This document shows positions 1 to 12,524 of a DNA stretch of 64,000 nt, one piece after another. Position 1 is the stretch's first letter. Every line of letters begins with the position of its first letter. The translations under genes were made by a program, and so were the position numbers. A model generated the notes under the pieces. It did no database searches. It was not told where the DNA came from and saw nothing but the letters and a program-made list of their open reading frames with translations. The stretch covers positions 7,465,198 to 7,529,197 of the forward strand of contig BCIX01000001.1 in NCBI GenBank assembly GCA_001600095.1, given 5' to 3'. This stretch comes from Bullera alba (Eukaryota > Basidiomycota > Tremellomycetes > Tremellales > Bulleraceae).

Positions 1-3000
1 AAGATCAACCGAACCTCAGCACTTCACGGAGGAGACAAGGTACCAACTAATGTCCCTGTCAAACGTATCCCTGGAGCTCGGTTGCCCTCCCGAGACAGTA
101 CCCCTCCGACACGCGATGACGGCAGTGACGGCGCACCGAAATCATCCAGGGGACCCCAGGCCCGACCACCAGTAGTACCAACCACCACTACCACTACAAA
201 AAAAGCCTCGAACTCTCTGCCACCCAAGCCCCTGACTAGTCCCTTGTCCGACGGCCCAAAAATTGGCTCGAAAGACGCTACTCCATCCAGAGAATATCGA
301 TTCACTCCGCTACCCGAACCCACTGCGACCGACGGGGCAAGTGCTGTCGACGATGCGATGTGGGATCTTGCCGATGTGGACCAAGAGACCCTGGCTCGTC
401 AGCTTAGGAAGGAAGCAGGGATTATGATCGTGGATGAGGATACGATCGTTGAAACGAATTCCAAGATACGGAAAACTGCACTGTGGGCAGAGGGGATTTA
501 CGAGAGGCGTATAAAACTAAAGGACAGGAAGCGCATGGCTCGCAGTCGGGCAAATCAAAACAATGGTCTGGCTGAGTCGGACGAGGGGGATCAGAAGGGA
601 GGCTTCGGGGGGCAAGAGATGGAGGAGGAATCAGAGTACGGGGGCGAGACGTTTGGGTCGTCGGCACCGCAGCGGATATCGCGGGATGAGCTGATGGCGC
701 AGGGGATGGAGGGGACGGCACTGGAGCCCCTGAAGGAGGTGACCCGACAGAAGGTGGACAGGGGGGATGCCGAGCGAAGACGGCATTCCAATGCCGATGG
801 GTCGGAAGCACAGGAGCAAAGAAAGACGCCCTCGCCGTCATATAGTGGGACGACGGATGGAGCGGCCTCACTGCCTGGCTCGTCGCGATCAGCGCCCATG
901 GACGACGATGCTGAGGGATCTGCTATATCGTCAACACTCGCGAGAACCCGACAAGGACTCGGCCCTGCGGTACCCACCACGTCGACCGATCGCGACGAGC
1001 TAGCTGGCGCCATGTTCGCCTCGGACAACTCGTACGAGGAAGGCATTGAAGGAGAGTCAGCGGGTTCTCAGGGCGATACACCCAACACCTCCGGCGGCAT
1101 CACCCTTCGACCATACCAACATGCCGCTATCCAAGCTTGTGTAGACGCCTTTGATAGCGGTCTCTCGCGGATCGGCGTGTCTTCGCCGACGGGAAGTGGA
1201 AAGACGACAATGTTCATGAAGCTCATCCCGAAAGTGGTGGAGAAACAGCTCGGGGACAAGGTCGAGCGGAAACAGACTTTGATCATTGTCAACAGCGTCG
1301 AGCTGGCGAGACAGTCGAAGAATGCGGCGGAGAGGTTGTTGCCAGAAGGCTGGACTGTAGAGGTGGAACAGGGATCGAGTATCGCCAGCGGTAGGGCCGA
1401 TGTGTGAGTCGAGCTGAACTTCGGATGTTTTGAAGCAGTGGCTGACCAGTGGACAGCACTATAGCGACATATCAGACGCTCACTAGGTCGGATCGAGTGT
1501 TGAAATTCGATCCAGAGAGGTTTGGCCTTGTTATCGTGGACGAAGCGCACCACGCCGCAGCTCGATCGTAAGTCATGCCTGGCTGACAAGAGAGAAGACA
1601 CTCATTGAGCGGGTCACAGGTATCTCCAGATCCTTCACTACTTCCACGAGGACACGACGTTGCCCTCGGATGTCGTCCCGTACGGCCAGGGGTGAGTACA
1701 CAGCGAGTATCTACGCCGGTGCTGATATCGCTCAGACACTCGCATAATCGCCGAACACCCATAGTTGGCTTCAGCGCGACATTTACCCGACCGGACCAGC
1801 TAGCGCTGAGTGCGGCGTTTGAGAAGATCGTTTACCATGCCGAGATTGCCACGATGCTCAAGGCTGGGTGGTGAGTGGAGCGGGACAGAACCGTTGGCAG
1901 TGTTGACGCTTGACCAGGCTCGCACCTGCGAAATGGACGACGGTCAAGGCGGACTTGGATTTATCCACCGTCGAGGTCAGCTCCACCGGAGACTATTCCA
2001 CCAATTCACTCGCTGCTCATCTCGACACACCCCTGGTGAACCAATTGATTGTCCGGACATACCTCCACCTGGCGTCGGAACGGCGGTCGACACTGGTCTT
2101 TTGTGTGAATTTGACCCATGTCGACAATCTAGTCTCGGAATTCAGGCAAGCTGGGGTAGATGCCCGCTCTGTCTCTTCGACCTCTAAACCCAAGGACCGG
2201 AGGGAGACCTTGGAAAAGTTTATGGAGGGCGGATTCCCGGTATTGGTAAACTGCGAGGTATTGACCGAAGGAACCGATATCCCAGTGATCGACTGTGTCA
2301 TCACCGCAAGGCCGACGCGGAGTATCAACCTCCTGGCGCAGATGGTGGGCCGAGGACTAAGACTGTCCCCTGAGACGGGGAAAACGGATTGTCATGTGAT
2401 TGACATTGCGGACAACTTGTCCCGCGGATTGACAATCACGCCTACGCTCTTGGGGCTGAGTAGTGATGAAGTAGATGAAGTGTCGGTGGACGAAGTATCA
2501 GAGCAGAAAGATCGACCTGGTGAGTCAGAACTGCCTGCAGCTAGAGGGACACAATAGTTGATCACGAGCTGATGATTGCCGGCAGAGACGGATGGAAAGC
2601 CAGACCGCGCGTCAGGGAAGAAAGTTGACGAGGAGACCAACTACCAAGTGACGTTTGTCGACGAGTCGGATCCATTTGGGATCAGTAAGAAACCAGGAGA
2701 AGGTTCCGACTATATCCCAATCCAGAAGATCACCCCGAACGCCTGGGTGGGTTACATGAACTGGTCCCCAAATATACTGATAAATCGATCTAGGTTGCGT
2801 GTGGAGATGGCAAGTATGTCCTCGAAAAGTTCGGTAAGTAGATCTTTGCCTCTATGGGTGGAAGAAGTAGCTGATGGACCCAGACTCCGACTATGTCAAA
2901 GTCTCCCCGAATAAGCACTTGCACAAAACTGCCAAATTCGCCATTACCGATCATACCAAGAACGAAGAGGGGTGGAATTTGGGGCGACACTACTCAAAGG

Positions 3001-3705
3001 TCAAAGTCGTCGGATATGCCGATACCGTGGACAGGGCGTTGCAGACCGGTGATGCCTATGTGACCAATCAGTTGGGAAGGGATATGGCCGTGCAGTGAGT
3101 TAAAGTCCGTCGCTCGTATCGCTCAGAGCCATACTCTCCACACCTGGCGGAGCGGCTGACACAGTAACAGACTGCGACGATCCGCGCAATGGCGACACAG
3201 ACCCGCAACGGAGAGACAAATCGCAATGATCCGTACGGCCAAGGGCGTCACTGAAGTCGCAGACGAGGGCAAGATCCAGACGGTCAAGCTCTTGGGCAAA
3301 GTGGTCGACCTAAAGAAATTGACTGCTGGCGCCGTCGCAGCTTGGATGTGAGTCGAGCTGTACCCACCATACCGCGATTTGCTAATTGACTCTCTGTGTA
3401 GAAGCGCATCGAAACACGGGGCATTTGTGAGTTCTTGATTCATCGAATGTGTATGATATCGGTGGCCAGAGCTGACGAACGACCAGACGGTGAGGAAGAA
3501 GAATGACCGAAAGGCAGCTCAGGAGGAGATCAAGTTGCAAAAGCGGCAGGAGAAGGAACAGGAGAAAGCGGCAAGGGAAGAGGCAAAGATGCAGAAACAG
3601 CAGGACAAGTTCACGGCCAAGGTACAACAGCAAAAGGCGCCAAAGGACCTGCCGTTCCCAGTGTCGTATGAGTATGTCGGGAAGGTGGGGACAGAGGGGG
3701 AATAG
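1..3705 (+). CDS. IRC3: Irc3-like DEAH-box helicase, 5' truncated by window edge
   Basis: Superfamily II ATP-dependent helicase of the Irc3 type, which in yeast acts on branched mitochondrial DNA. The frame is open from base 1 with no ATG, so the true start lies upstream. Eleven exons give about 1051 residues (1-1403, 1457-1567, 1620-1691, 1736-1870, 1918-2519, 2586-2746, 2794-2833, 2884-3094, 3171-3347, 3402-3426, 3487-3705). Visible motifs in order: a disordered acidic N-terminal region, RPYQ, Walker A SPTGSGKTT, DEAH box VDEAHHAA, motif III GFSAT, and motif VI QMVGRGLRL. The C-terminal extension ends in a lysine/glutamate-rich coiled-coil-like tail. The long N-terminal region is unusual for yeast Irc3. 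Mitochondrial location is inferred from the family, because the presequence is outside the window. Confidence 0.85.
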
Positions 3706-3929
3706 GGGGAGTAGATTCATCCGAGTGGGCGGTAGGACGGGGAGAAGGGGTGCAAGCGGCCAAGGTGTATCCGGTGGATTCAAGCACATTACAGCATAGA
3801 ATAGCATGGTCACGATCGGATAGCATCATATAGAGCATAATCATACTAACAACAAGGTTCATCTACATGTAATCATACACATTGCCCTCACTGTAGCTGC
3901 CTTGGAGGCAAGAGTGGTGGTTCTCTGCG

Positions 3930-4677
3930 TCATCGCCGGAACAATCTCGCCATGTAGACCTTCCCTTGCATCCTCAGTCCGGCCCAACATTCTCTCCACC
4001 ACTCTTTAACCCATCTTGCCTGTCGATCACGATTGGCAATCTGCCAATCTGCATAAAATTGATTCAGGACATTCTCCCTCAGCTGCTCGTCCCGCTCGGT
4101 CGGGGGTGTGCTGGCGGGCGGAAGCGCTGCTAGGCGATTAGCCAAGTGTGCGTTGAACTCTGAGTTTATCGACGACTACAGTGGGTCAGTAGTTGGTCGT
4201 CAATGGTGGGTAGCGGGGACTTGCCCAGAATCGATGGTTGGCTACATCCACTCGTTCTCGCCTCAATCGCCATTCCAGCTCTAAATCCTGTAACGACGCG
4301 TCCCCCTCAGAGTACGGAAACTCGCCGGTGGAATAGGGCGACGACTTAGAGGTCGGTCTTGTGGACTTTGAGGCGTAGATCACCGGTCGGATATTGGACA
4401 GTGGGTCGGGCCTAAGCAGAGTTAGCGAAATACTCCATCGGCTGGCTCGATCTTGTCCCTCTCTCGCCGCCACAGATCGACGTGTGGAGTAGAGTTGGAG
4501 ACTGAGCACTTACGGAGCTACGAGATCTACGTCCGAGGTCGCAGGCCTGCCCCTCCTTCTGACTGCAGGTTCAGGCATCTCCGTCGGAGGGGCTGTGGCG
4601 TATCGCCTGGCGAGGGGGTAGAGTCGTGCTGAGGGGAGCGACAGGGCCATCCTGGACGACGAGGCGAATGCGGACAT
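3930..4677 (-). CDS. COA8/APOPT1-like mitochondrial protein
   Basis: Protein of 198 residues in three exons (4677-4514, 4411-4225, 4175-3930; total divisible by three). The middle carries LSNIRPVIYA and RRERVDVANHRFW, and the C-terminus a W-rich stretch (FYADWQIANRDRQARWVKEWW) ending MARLFRR. This matches the COA8 (APOPT1, DUF2315) family, which protects cytochrome c oxidase assembly in mitochondria. The N-terminus is rich in Ser, Arg and Ala without acids, as in a mitochondrial presequence. The second intron has a GC donor (gcaagt); no GT donor fits there. It is divergent from BUD22, with about 265 bp between start codons. Function is inferred from the family. Confidence 0.72.
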
Positions 4678-4942
4678 GGCGGAGTGGGGATGCAGAAGCG
4701 GGTCGATGCGAGGAGAGCAGAGTAGGGATTCAAGATCACAAGAGCAGTGTGACGAGGTCCGACTTTTCCAATCGCAGCCGAGAGTGAAAATCACCGTGGG
4801 AACGCGATGCTGAGCGTTCTGTTTTGGCAGTGAGTTTCAGAATTTTCAGATTGCTCCTGCTCAGAAGTTGTAGTTGCAGCACCAATCAGTCACTCTGTGC
4901 CCTCGTCTTCACACTTTGCACAACGATATCGACATCGGAACG

Positions 4943-6954
4943 ATGGCTGAAGTGGTTCAACCCGAGATTTCGAGCAAGAAGAGGAAGAGGACGGGAAAAC
5001 AGCGGGAAGAGGCGAAACGACTGGCAATAGTGAGTCCCAGCGCCGTCCCCGGCGAGAAGTCCAAGTGGTCGAGCTGATACTGTTTGATCGACAGGCAAGA
5101 GCAAATGGAGACGCGGAAGATGCATCTGTAGCAGTACCCGTGCAGCTCGACGCACAGTCGAGCACCGAGGCAGTCGGTGATGCTGTAGTAGACGAAGCGC
5201 CGGCAGGGGCAGTGCAGGAAGCAGGAGCGGGTGGTGTACAGTTGGATCAGACCACAGCGGCGTCTAAGCCATTGATCGACCTTGTCCAACTGGAGAAACG
5301 AGTCGTAGGTATTCTTTCAGGCGTAACATTGAGACTGACGAATCTCAATCCAGCCGCAAGCGCTCAAGTCCCTGCATACGATATTCAAGCAGGCAAGGGC
5401 ATTTGAAGTACGCAGATTGGTCAAAAAGGTCAAGTTTCTGAGGTGAGCGGTTGCCATAGGGGGTTTTGAGGGCAGTACTGATATCGCGTAGAGGGAAGAA
5501 CCCTTCTTCAGAGGAGATACAGGATTTGGAATCGCAATTATCCATTCTATCAGTAGGTCCCACCCCTTAACCAATCGCAACATCAGCGCTTATGCTTTCC
5601 CCGTAGCACCTACCGCTGGACCCGGTGATCCAATCCCACTTCCTGCTCAAACTCCAGAAACACCCAAAGACCAAATCCCTTCAACTGCCCAATACCATCA
5701 CCGACCTCCTCACCTCAAAGCCCACCACCGGGCAGAGCGATCCGTCGACCTCGACCTCGGCAGCGGTTTTGGCCAAAGTGGAGAACAGGTTGTGTAGCTC
5801 TAAGATCGCTTCTGATGGTGTGAAATCCGTGCTGGCTTGGGCTATCGGAGAGGAAGGCGCGAAATTGTCTACAAAAGTCAAGCCCAAGGAGCCTCAACCA
5901 AAGGCCCAGGTTGCTTCGGGGGGTAGGGGTTTGTTGGAGAGTATACCTCGTCCTCCTGATCTGTCCGACGAGGGCAGCGAAGGCGATGACGAGAGCGAGA
6001 AGGGGTTTAGATTGGGTGCGGCTGAGAGCGATGATGAAGTGGATCCAGAGGATGAGGCGGCGGACGAGGCAGGCTGGGAGTCTGGCTCTGTGGGAGATGA
6101 GCCTACCAGAGGAATCGCTCTAGGATCGGACGACAGTGGGGACGAGTCTGGGGAAAGCGACTCTGACGCCGCGGTTCCGATCAAAAGACAGAAGCCCACA
6201 CCCGAAGTAACGTCGAAGTCTTCCAAACGGGACAAGGAGGTCAAGGTCAAAGAGGAAACGAAAAAGGTCAAAGAGTTAAATGCGAAAAAGGCCAAGGCTC
6301 AAATACCCACTGGACCCATCACGTCGTCTACCTTCCTCCCATCCCTCTCTGTGGGGTATACCCTCGGCGACAGCGATTCCGACCCGGATCTCGACCCTGA
6401 CGTCGATGGCTCCGGGATGATTGGCCGTGCTGGTCCAGAGAGGAAGAACCGTCGTGGGCAGAGGGCTCGTCAAGCGTGAGTAGAAGTGTGCCCCTGTCCC
6501 CCCCATTCAAGATACCATCGGGCAGCATCACAAGTCAGAAACCCCGCTGACCACCCGCAGTATCTGGGAGAAAAAGTATGGTAAAAACGCAAAACACGTC
6601 CAAAAGGCACAACAAGCAGAACAGGCTGAAAAGTCGAAGATGACTCATTCAAAGGTCCGGTGGAATGGCGAGTCGAACAAGATTGGCGGTCAAGACTCTG
6701 GCTGGGCCGAAAAGGGCGGTAATGCCTCTACTGCTCCTCCTGCTGCGAGGCCTGCAGCGGGAGCAGGGGCAAGATTCTCTGGACCGACACCTGTTGGAGC
6801 GAGCAGGGCATCAGGACCAGCAGCCGGCGCGGGAGCTGGATCAGGGGAGAAGATGCACCCGTCTTGGGAGGCAGCGCGCCTGCGTCGACAGAAAGAGATG
6901 GGCGGAGGAGCAGCAGCCTCGGCTGGCAAGCCGACAAAGATCGTCTTTGACTAG
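4943..6954 (+). CDS. BUD22: BUD22 / SRFBP1-like ribosome biogenesis factor
   Basis: Nucleolar protein of the Bud22 family, needed for small-subunit rRNA processing. Six exons (4943-5029, 5095-5304, 5354-5442, 5492-5552, 5607-6475, 6561-6954) give 569 residues. An N-terminal helical region includes KALKSLHTIFKQARAFEVRRL-like sequence (here QALKSLH...), followed by a long acidic Asp/Glu/Ser region with KR patches. The C-terminus is the family hallmark: HPSWEAARLRRQKE close to the end and a terminal KIVFD. The ATG at 4943 opens a lysine-rich segment typical of nucleolar proteins. It converges on PUT2 with about 150 bp between stop codons. Confidence 0.85.
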
Positions 6955-7104
6955 AGGAGGAGTACTCGAGTACGGTAGTCTCGCTTCGACTGGCTTGCAT
7001 GCACTATGCAGTCTTTTTCTAATAATCGTGTGATCTATCGGTGTATTACACTAATCTTACAATGTCACTTCGCAGTGACCCCCCAAACCGATATACCAAA
7101 CACT

Positions 7105-9272
7105 TTAGACAAAGTTGGAAGGGTAGTGGTACTCTGTTGGCGCGACAAAGTTCTCCTTGATCGACCTCATCGACTGCAGAGGAGCAAAATTCAGCCAAGA
7201 ATCTCCAAGCTCGGCAGGGCTGGTACTCACGACGAATCGGGAGAAAATGCTCATACTGCCACTCTTGTCGTTGGTGCCCGAAGCCCTGGCGCCTCCAAAG
7301 GGCTGCTGGCCGACGACGGCACCAGTGCACTTGTCGTTGATGTAAAAGTTTCCGGCGGCGTGCCTCAATTTCGAAGCCATGTGTACGAGAGCAGCTCGCT
7401 CCTGGGCGAAAATGGCACCGGTCAGACCGTACTCGGTAGTCGTGTCGATGAGCTCGAGCGTCTCCTCGTACTTTTCGTCATCGTAGACGTAGACCTGGGC
7501 CAAGTCAGAACTGATCCTATGGGGAAATGGGTTACTCACGGTGATGACGGGACCGAAGATCTCCTGGGTCATGGTGATCGACTTGGGGTCCTTGGTCACG
7601 ATGACCGTAGGTTGGATGAAGTATCCCTTCGAGCTGTCGCCTGAATACACCCATGAGCTGCATTCCGTCTTGCTCGTTCAAGGCTGACTCACTCTGTCCA
7701 CCGACGAGCACCTCTCCGCCCTCCTTCTTGGCCTTCTCGATGATACCGGTGATCTTGTCGAAAGCCGGTTTGCCAATGACTGGTCCGGTGAAGTGCTCCC
7801 AGCTGGTACAGGGGCCAATGGTGATCTTGCCAGCCTCGGCCGCGAGAGTGTCTTTGAAACCGCCCTCCCACAACGACTTGGGGACGTAGCATCGGGCAAG
7901 AGCGGAACATTTCTGGCCTACAATGATCGGTCAGCCACGCGAACGATGTATGGCTAGACACCAAACTCACCACTGTACTCGAAACCAGCTCGGATGGCCT
8001 GGACGACACCGGACTGGATGTCCGCAGATGGGTGGTACATGTGGAAGTTCTTTCCGCCTAGAATACAAGAGACATATCAGCTTGCTGCGTCTGTAAAGGT
8101 AATTACCGGGATGGAGGACTCACCGGTCTCTCCCACGATCCTGGGGTACCCGCCATACTTGTCAAGGTTGTTTCCAATGCTCTTCCACAAACCTCGGAAG
8201 ACCTGGGTGCTTCCGGTAAAGTGGAGACCTCCGAACTTGGGGTGCTCGATGCACTGTCCGACGACCTCGGCTGGGGATCCTGGAACGAACTGAATCACGG
8301 AAGGTGGGACACCGGCCTCGAGGAAGATCTTGTGAATGATGTAGTTGGAGTACGTGGCCATTGGGGATGGCTTCCACACGACGACGTTACCAACGATAGC
8401 TGGGGCAAAGACCAAGTTTCCACCAATGGCAGTCTATGACACGGACCATCAGCGCCTGTTCCAACTCCAATTTCTAGTCTACTCACAAAGTTGAATGGGG
8501 TGACGGCGAGGACAAAGCCCTCGAGTCCTCTGTATTCCGTTCGGCTAGACTCTGATCAGCACACCATTCTCGGCATCTACCACGAGGTGACTCACTTCCA
8601 GACACCGGGCGAGTTGGCTGGTGGTTGCACAGAGTACAGCTCCTCGACGTACTTGACACCGAATCTCAAAAAGTCGCACAGCTCGGCCGCGGCGTCAATC
8701 TCCGCCTGCCAGGCGTTCTTGCCTTGGCCGAGCATGGTAGCGGCCATGATCTCGTATCTGTATTTTCCGGCAATCAGGTCCGCTGCCTTGAGGAAGATGG
8801 CGGCTCTGTCGGCCCATGGTAGTGATTCCCAAGCGTCTTTCGCCTTGAGCGAGGATTCGATCGCTTGCGAGACCATTTCTGGCGTGGCGGCGTGGTAGGT
8901 ACACAGGTTCTTGGCGTGGTCGTGGGGCATGGGCTGGGATTGCAGGTCCCCAGATTTCACCTAAGTCAAGAGTGTCAGTAAAGCTGGGTCTAGGGGGTTA
9001 GGTATCTGGAGGGGCGTGACACTCACTGGTTTACCGTCAATCACACATGGGATCTCGAAAGGCAGCTCGGACTGCATCTTCTCGACAGCAGCCTGGAGGC
9101 CTTTCCTCTCGGCACTGCCAATGGCATAGTTGCGCTATATCACCGTCAGCACAGCGTTCCTATCTACTACTCAGTGGTCCAGGATCCGCCGGGAGGGATA
9201 GGCGGTTTCAACAACACTCACCATTGGCTCATTGTCAATGGCGGGGATCTTGAACGAAGCGAGTTGAGCCAT
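7105..9272 (-). CDS. PUT2: Delta-1-pyrroline-5-carboxylate dehydrogenase
   Basis: NAD-dependent aldehyde dehydrogenase family enzyme that oxidises pyrroline-5-carboxylate/glutamate semialdehyde to glutamate, the second step of proline catabolism. Multi-exon. The first exon begins MAQLASFKIPAIDNEPM and is spliced to an exon starting RNYAIGSAERKG. Visible elements: LPWADRAAIFLKAADL, the VTPFNF substrate/cofactor loop, VVWKPSP, FTGST, the catalytic Glu in VGETGGKNF, the catalytic Cys in YSGQKCSA, EIFGP, and the P5CDH-type C-terminal QQPFGGARASGTNDKSG. The last intron (about 7200-7257) has no stop in frame, so an unspliced reading adds about 20 false residues. No obvious arginine-rich mitochondrial presequence precedes the conserved NEPM, so targeting is uncertain. 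Confidence 0.93.
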
Positions 9273-9742
9273 GTTGTATATGTGGTAGGTACTGAGTGGT
9301 ACTTTTGAAAGCTTGGAGTAGTGATCAGAGGATGTCTGAGGAAGTTTGTGGATGAAGATAAAGGAGAGGGAGTGAGCACTTTTGTACTGTGCTCCCTCTA
9401 GCTCGCGGTGGAACCTGTCCCCCAAACGAGTTCGGATCTTTGCCGAGGCAGCCGAGCTTTTAGCCGAACTAAACACAGAGTCTAACCGAGTTCGTCTTCG
9501 GCCAGCTCCGACGCTCAACAACATCGAGTCGTCGAGTCGTGCATCACTGCATGCAGAGCCTTGAGCACACATGGAAGTCAGGTCAAACCGTCACGTGTAG
9601 AAGCACAAAAGGTGTATATGCATCATCAAATGCTTTTTTACAGGAGTGTATCGAACCCATCAAGGACGGCTCATGAAACGCGCGTAGTCGCTTCCAAGAA
9701 TCTCAAATGCGTATATGTCATTGTCCGTAGCCTGTGCACCCG
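9273..9742. other. Spacer: PUT2 promoter and 3' region of the kelch-like gene
   Basis: About 470 bp holding the 5' leader and promoter of PUT2 and the downstream end of the next minus-strand gene. I see no gene or RNA. Confidence 0.5.
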
Positions 9743-11242
9743 CTACAATACCAAGGCACCGCCGACAACCATCAATCCGGCAGCGAGACCCATCAAGTCC
9801 CATCGACCGAGGCTGAGGGTAGCCGATGCAGCGCCGGTGGGACTGGCGGCAGCACCGGAACTGCTGCTACCACTGGGCCTGGCGCTGGTAGCGCTCGCAC
9901 CGGCAGACCTAGAGGCGGAACCGCTGACCGAGGCGGATCCGCTGGCAGAAGGTCCAGCGGAGGCAGAAGCAGAAGCTGACGATGAGCTGCCGCCCGACAC
10001 ACCAGCGAGGGAGTATCCAAGTTTGGTCCATGACGCACCCGAAGCGATGGTGTAATCGCTGTTGATTGCGGAAGAGACGTAGTAGATGTCACCGTTGCTG
10101 TCGATCTGTGCAAGGGCGTTGTTCGAGGCGGCGTACGAGGCAGAAGCATCCCGGGAGGAAGGAGCGGGCAGTGCTTGCGTGGAGTTGATCAGGTTCTGTG
10201 CGAATGGAGCATCGGAGGTGATGGAGTAGTCGGATGGGTCTGTCCAGTGTGAGACGATGTAGGTGGATGAAAAGTCGTTGGGGATGTAGGCCATTTGTAG
10301 AGGGGCCTAGCGAAGATGTCAGCGGTTGTATATGGAAACGGAGCTACTCACGTTGTTGTCGACCTGGGGAATAGTGATTGCCTGGCCCTCAGCGTCGGGG
10401 AAGGCGGATCCACCATTCAGAGTTGGGTATGCCTGTGCAGCCGGTTGGAACGTAGCGTAGTGTACGACGAAGACGTTGGCCGATCCGGCCGCAGTTCCTG
10501 GAACACCAAAGTAGTGAATGTGATTGGAGGCGTGTGCCGCGACCGGCGAGTAGTTGTCCCTTCCAAAGCTGGGAGCAGTGACAGTCTCCCACGAAAGAGC
10601 AGAACCCGATGCAGCGTTGGTTACCGAGCTCATGTCAAGCTGATACAGCGTAGAGTCGGATCCGCTCGGGAGAGTGAAGAGGACATTTGTGTCGTGATCG
10701 AGGACAGAGGCGGAACGGGAGTTGCCCAAGTTCGGTGGTGCCGAGGAAGTCGATTGCGTAGACCAAGAGTTGCCGGCAAAGTTGTAAATGTAAACGAGCT
10801 AGAGGCGGTCAGTGCTGCTCACCGAAATCGCAGCAAAGGACCTGCTGTCCAGTACTCACCGATGCATCGCTCGAGTCGCCGCCAATCACGTACATTGCAT
10901 TGTTGTATTGCGACAACAAGCATTGCGTGTTGTTACCCGTCCAGGGAGGTCTGCCCGTCGAAGTGAGTGTTTGTGGGTTGGGCGCTATACCCGTGGTCAA
11001 TCACAAGTCCATGTTTGTTGAAGACAAAAGGGGCAAGTGTGAGATCGCAGCTGAAGCCTTCGACAGGAGAACAAAGACGCATAAGCTAGACATCACTCAC
11101 ATCCCCATGAGCTGCTCTGGCCCAAGTTGACATCTTGGCTACCGCCAAAGGCGTACAGATTCCACTGGGCGTCGAATTGAACACAAGGAATGGCCCGAGC
11201 GAGCGGCGCGAGAAGGGTGAGTAGGGCGAGAGTCGGGATCAT
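9743..11242 (-). CDS. Secreted kelch-like protein, probably GPI-anchored
   Basis: The product begins with a hydrophobic signal peptide (MIPTLALLTLLAPLARA) followed by CVQFDAQWNLYAFGG, a kelch-like blade. Later exons repeat blade-like elements: CLLSQYNNAMYVIGGDSS, LVYIYNFAGNSW and SASVLDHDTNVLFTLPSG. The last 80 residues are a Ser/Ala/Gly-rich stalk ending in a hydrophobic tail (LMGLAAGLMVVGGALVL), the usual layout of fungal GPI-anchored cell-wall proteins. At least four exons; intron boundaries near 10296-10348, 10802-10858 and 10985-11100 are approximate. Enzymatic activity, for example galactose-oxidase-like, cannot be claimed because no copper-ligand set was identified. Confidence 0.7.
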
Positions 11243-11673
11243 GGTGGAGTGAATGAGGGTGTGGGTAATGTCGAGATGTAGGATGAATGAGTGGAATGCG
11301 AGAAGAGAGTGAGACTGCGAGTGAGACAACAAGATATAGCAAGTGAGTAAAGTGACAGAGATGTACAGCCTCCAACTCGGTGTGTGCGCACGGGGGTTTC
11401 TTTTTTCAGCGTACCAAGAGATCGACGCGGCACGTATACGCGGGGGTGGCAAAACAACCCCGGATTCTATTTAGTCCGCAGTCGACGCGTTTCAGATCTC
11501 TCAACACACTCACGCCTAACAGTTGGATCGACCCCGCGAGTGTGGCACCGCGTTAGGCCTGTGAACGGAAACCCCCCTTCTCGCAACATGCTTATGCTGG
11601 TTGGCAACAGCAACATCGATAGTTTCAGCTGTTCGCTACTTCTACAACTCAAACCTATAACAACTCCGCAACC
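11243..11673. promoter_or_regulatory. Divergent promoter: kelch-like gene / NTF2
   Basis: About 430 bp between two divergent start codons. It contains a GA/GT-rich stretch near 11270-11345 close to the minus-strand gene, but no recognised binding site. Confidence 0.4.
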
Positions 11674-12354
11674 ATGGCTGACATCAACGGCATCGCCAAG
11701 CAGTTCACCGGTGGGCCAGCTTCTCGACTCCGAGTCGATGGACAGTATAGCTGACATCTCACGCCAGACTTCTACTACAACACTTTCGACTCTGACCGAG
11801 CTCAGCTCGCTGGCGTCTACGTGAGTGTCTTGGCTATATAGCAACTCTAGCGAAACCTCGAATATAATAGGGACACCGGTGTTCAGCTATTGTCTCCCTT
11901 CTTGCATGTATAGACCTCTAGCTGACCCACCTCTCTCCAGCGGGATGTCTCCATGCTAACATGGGAGAACACGCCCATCCAGGGAACACCCGCCATCATG
12001 GAGAAGCTCCAGGTGAGTCTCAGTATCCGGTGTCAGTCGAAGGCTGACTCTTCGTTCAAGGGCCTGCCATTTGCCAAAGTTGTCCACCGGGTTCTCACGC
12101 TCGATGCCCAGCCAGCATCGCAGACGACGCCTTCGATCCTCGTTTTGGTGACCGGTCAGCTCCTCGTCGACGATGGACAGAACGTTCTGCAATACTCCCA
12201 GATGTTCCACGTGAGTCAAGGGCTAGTCGAGGGCAGGTGCTGATGAAAACAGCTCGTGCCCGAGAACGGCGGCTACTTTGTCCAAAACGACGTCTTCCGA
12301 CTGTGAGTAGTTATTGACGACGTTTGCTGATCCCGCGGCAGTGTGTACGGATAG
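11674..12354 (+). CDS. NTF2: Nuclear transport factor 2
   Basis: Carrier that returns Ran-GDP to the nucleus through the pore. Six exons (11674-11710, 11768-11820, 11941-12012, 12061-12210, 12253-12302, 12342-12354) give 124 residues, the normal family length. The protein follows NTF2 along its whole length: MADINGIAKQFTDFYYNTFD, LAGVYRD, SMLTWE, VVHRVLTLDAQPAS, LVLVTGQLLVDD, and the C-terminal FVQNDVFRLVYG. The last exon encodes only the final few residues. Convergent with FAP7. Confidence 0.95.
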
Positions 12355-12524
12355 ACAAGTGTAGAGGAAGCAGCGTCACTCCATCTCTGGCTTCTTCACG
12401 CCCTAATGCATTATACTGTCTTCCATTGCATCGCGCGGCACTAAGGAGAGGCCTGACAAGCTGGTCCCGCAATGCTCGTGCACTACGGCGCTGCAGGTCC
12501 CAGATACTGAAGTTCAGACCGCGG

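Noticed and set aside
7200..7257. Extra 20 residues in the PUT2 C-terminus in an unspliced reading
   Set aside because: Flanked by a GTGAGT donor and CTGCAG acceptor; splicing restores the conserved FVSxRSIKENF block.
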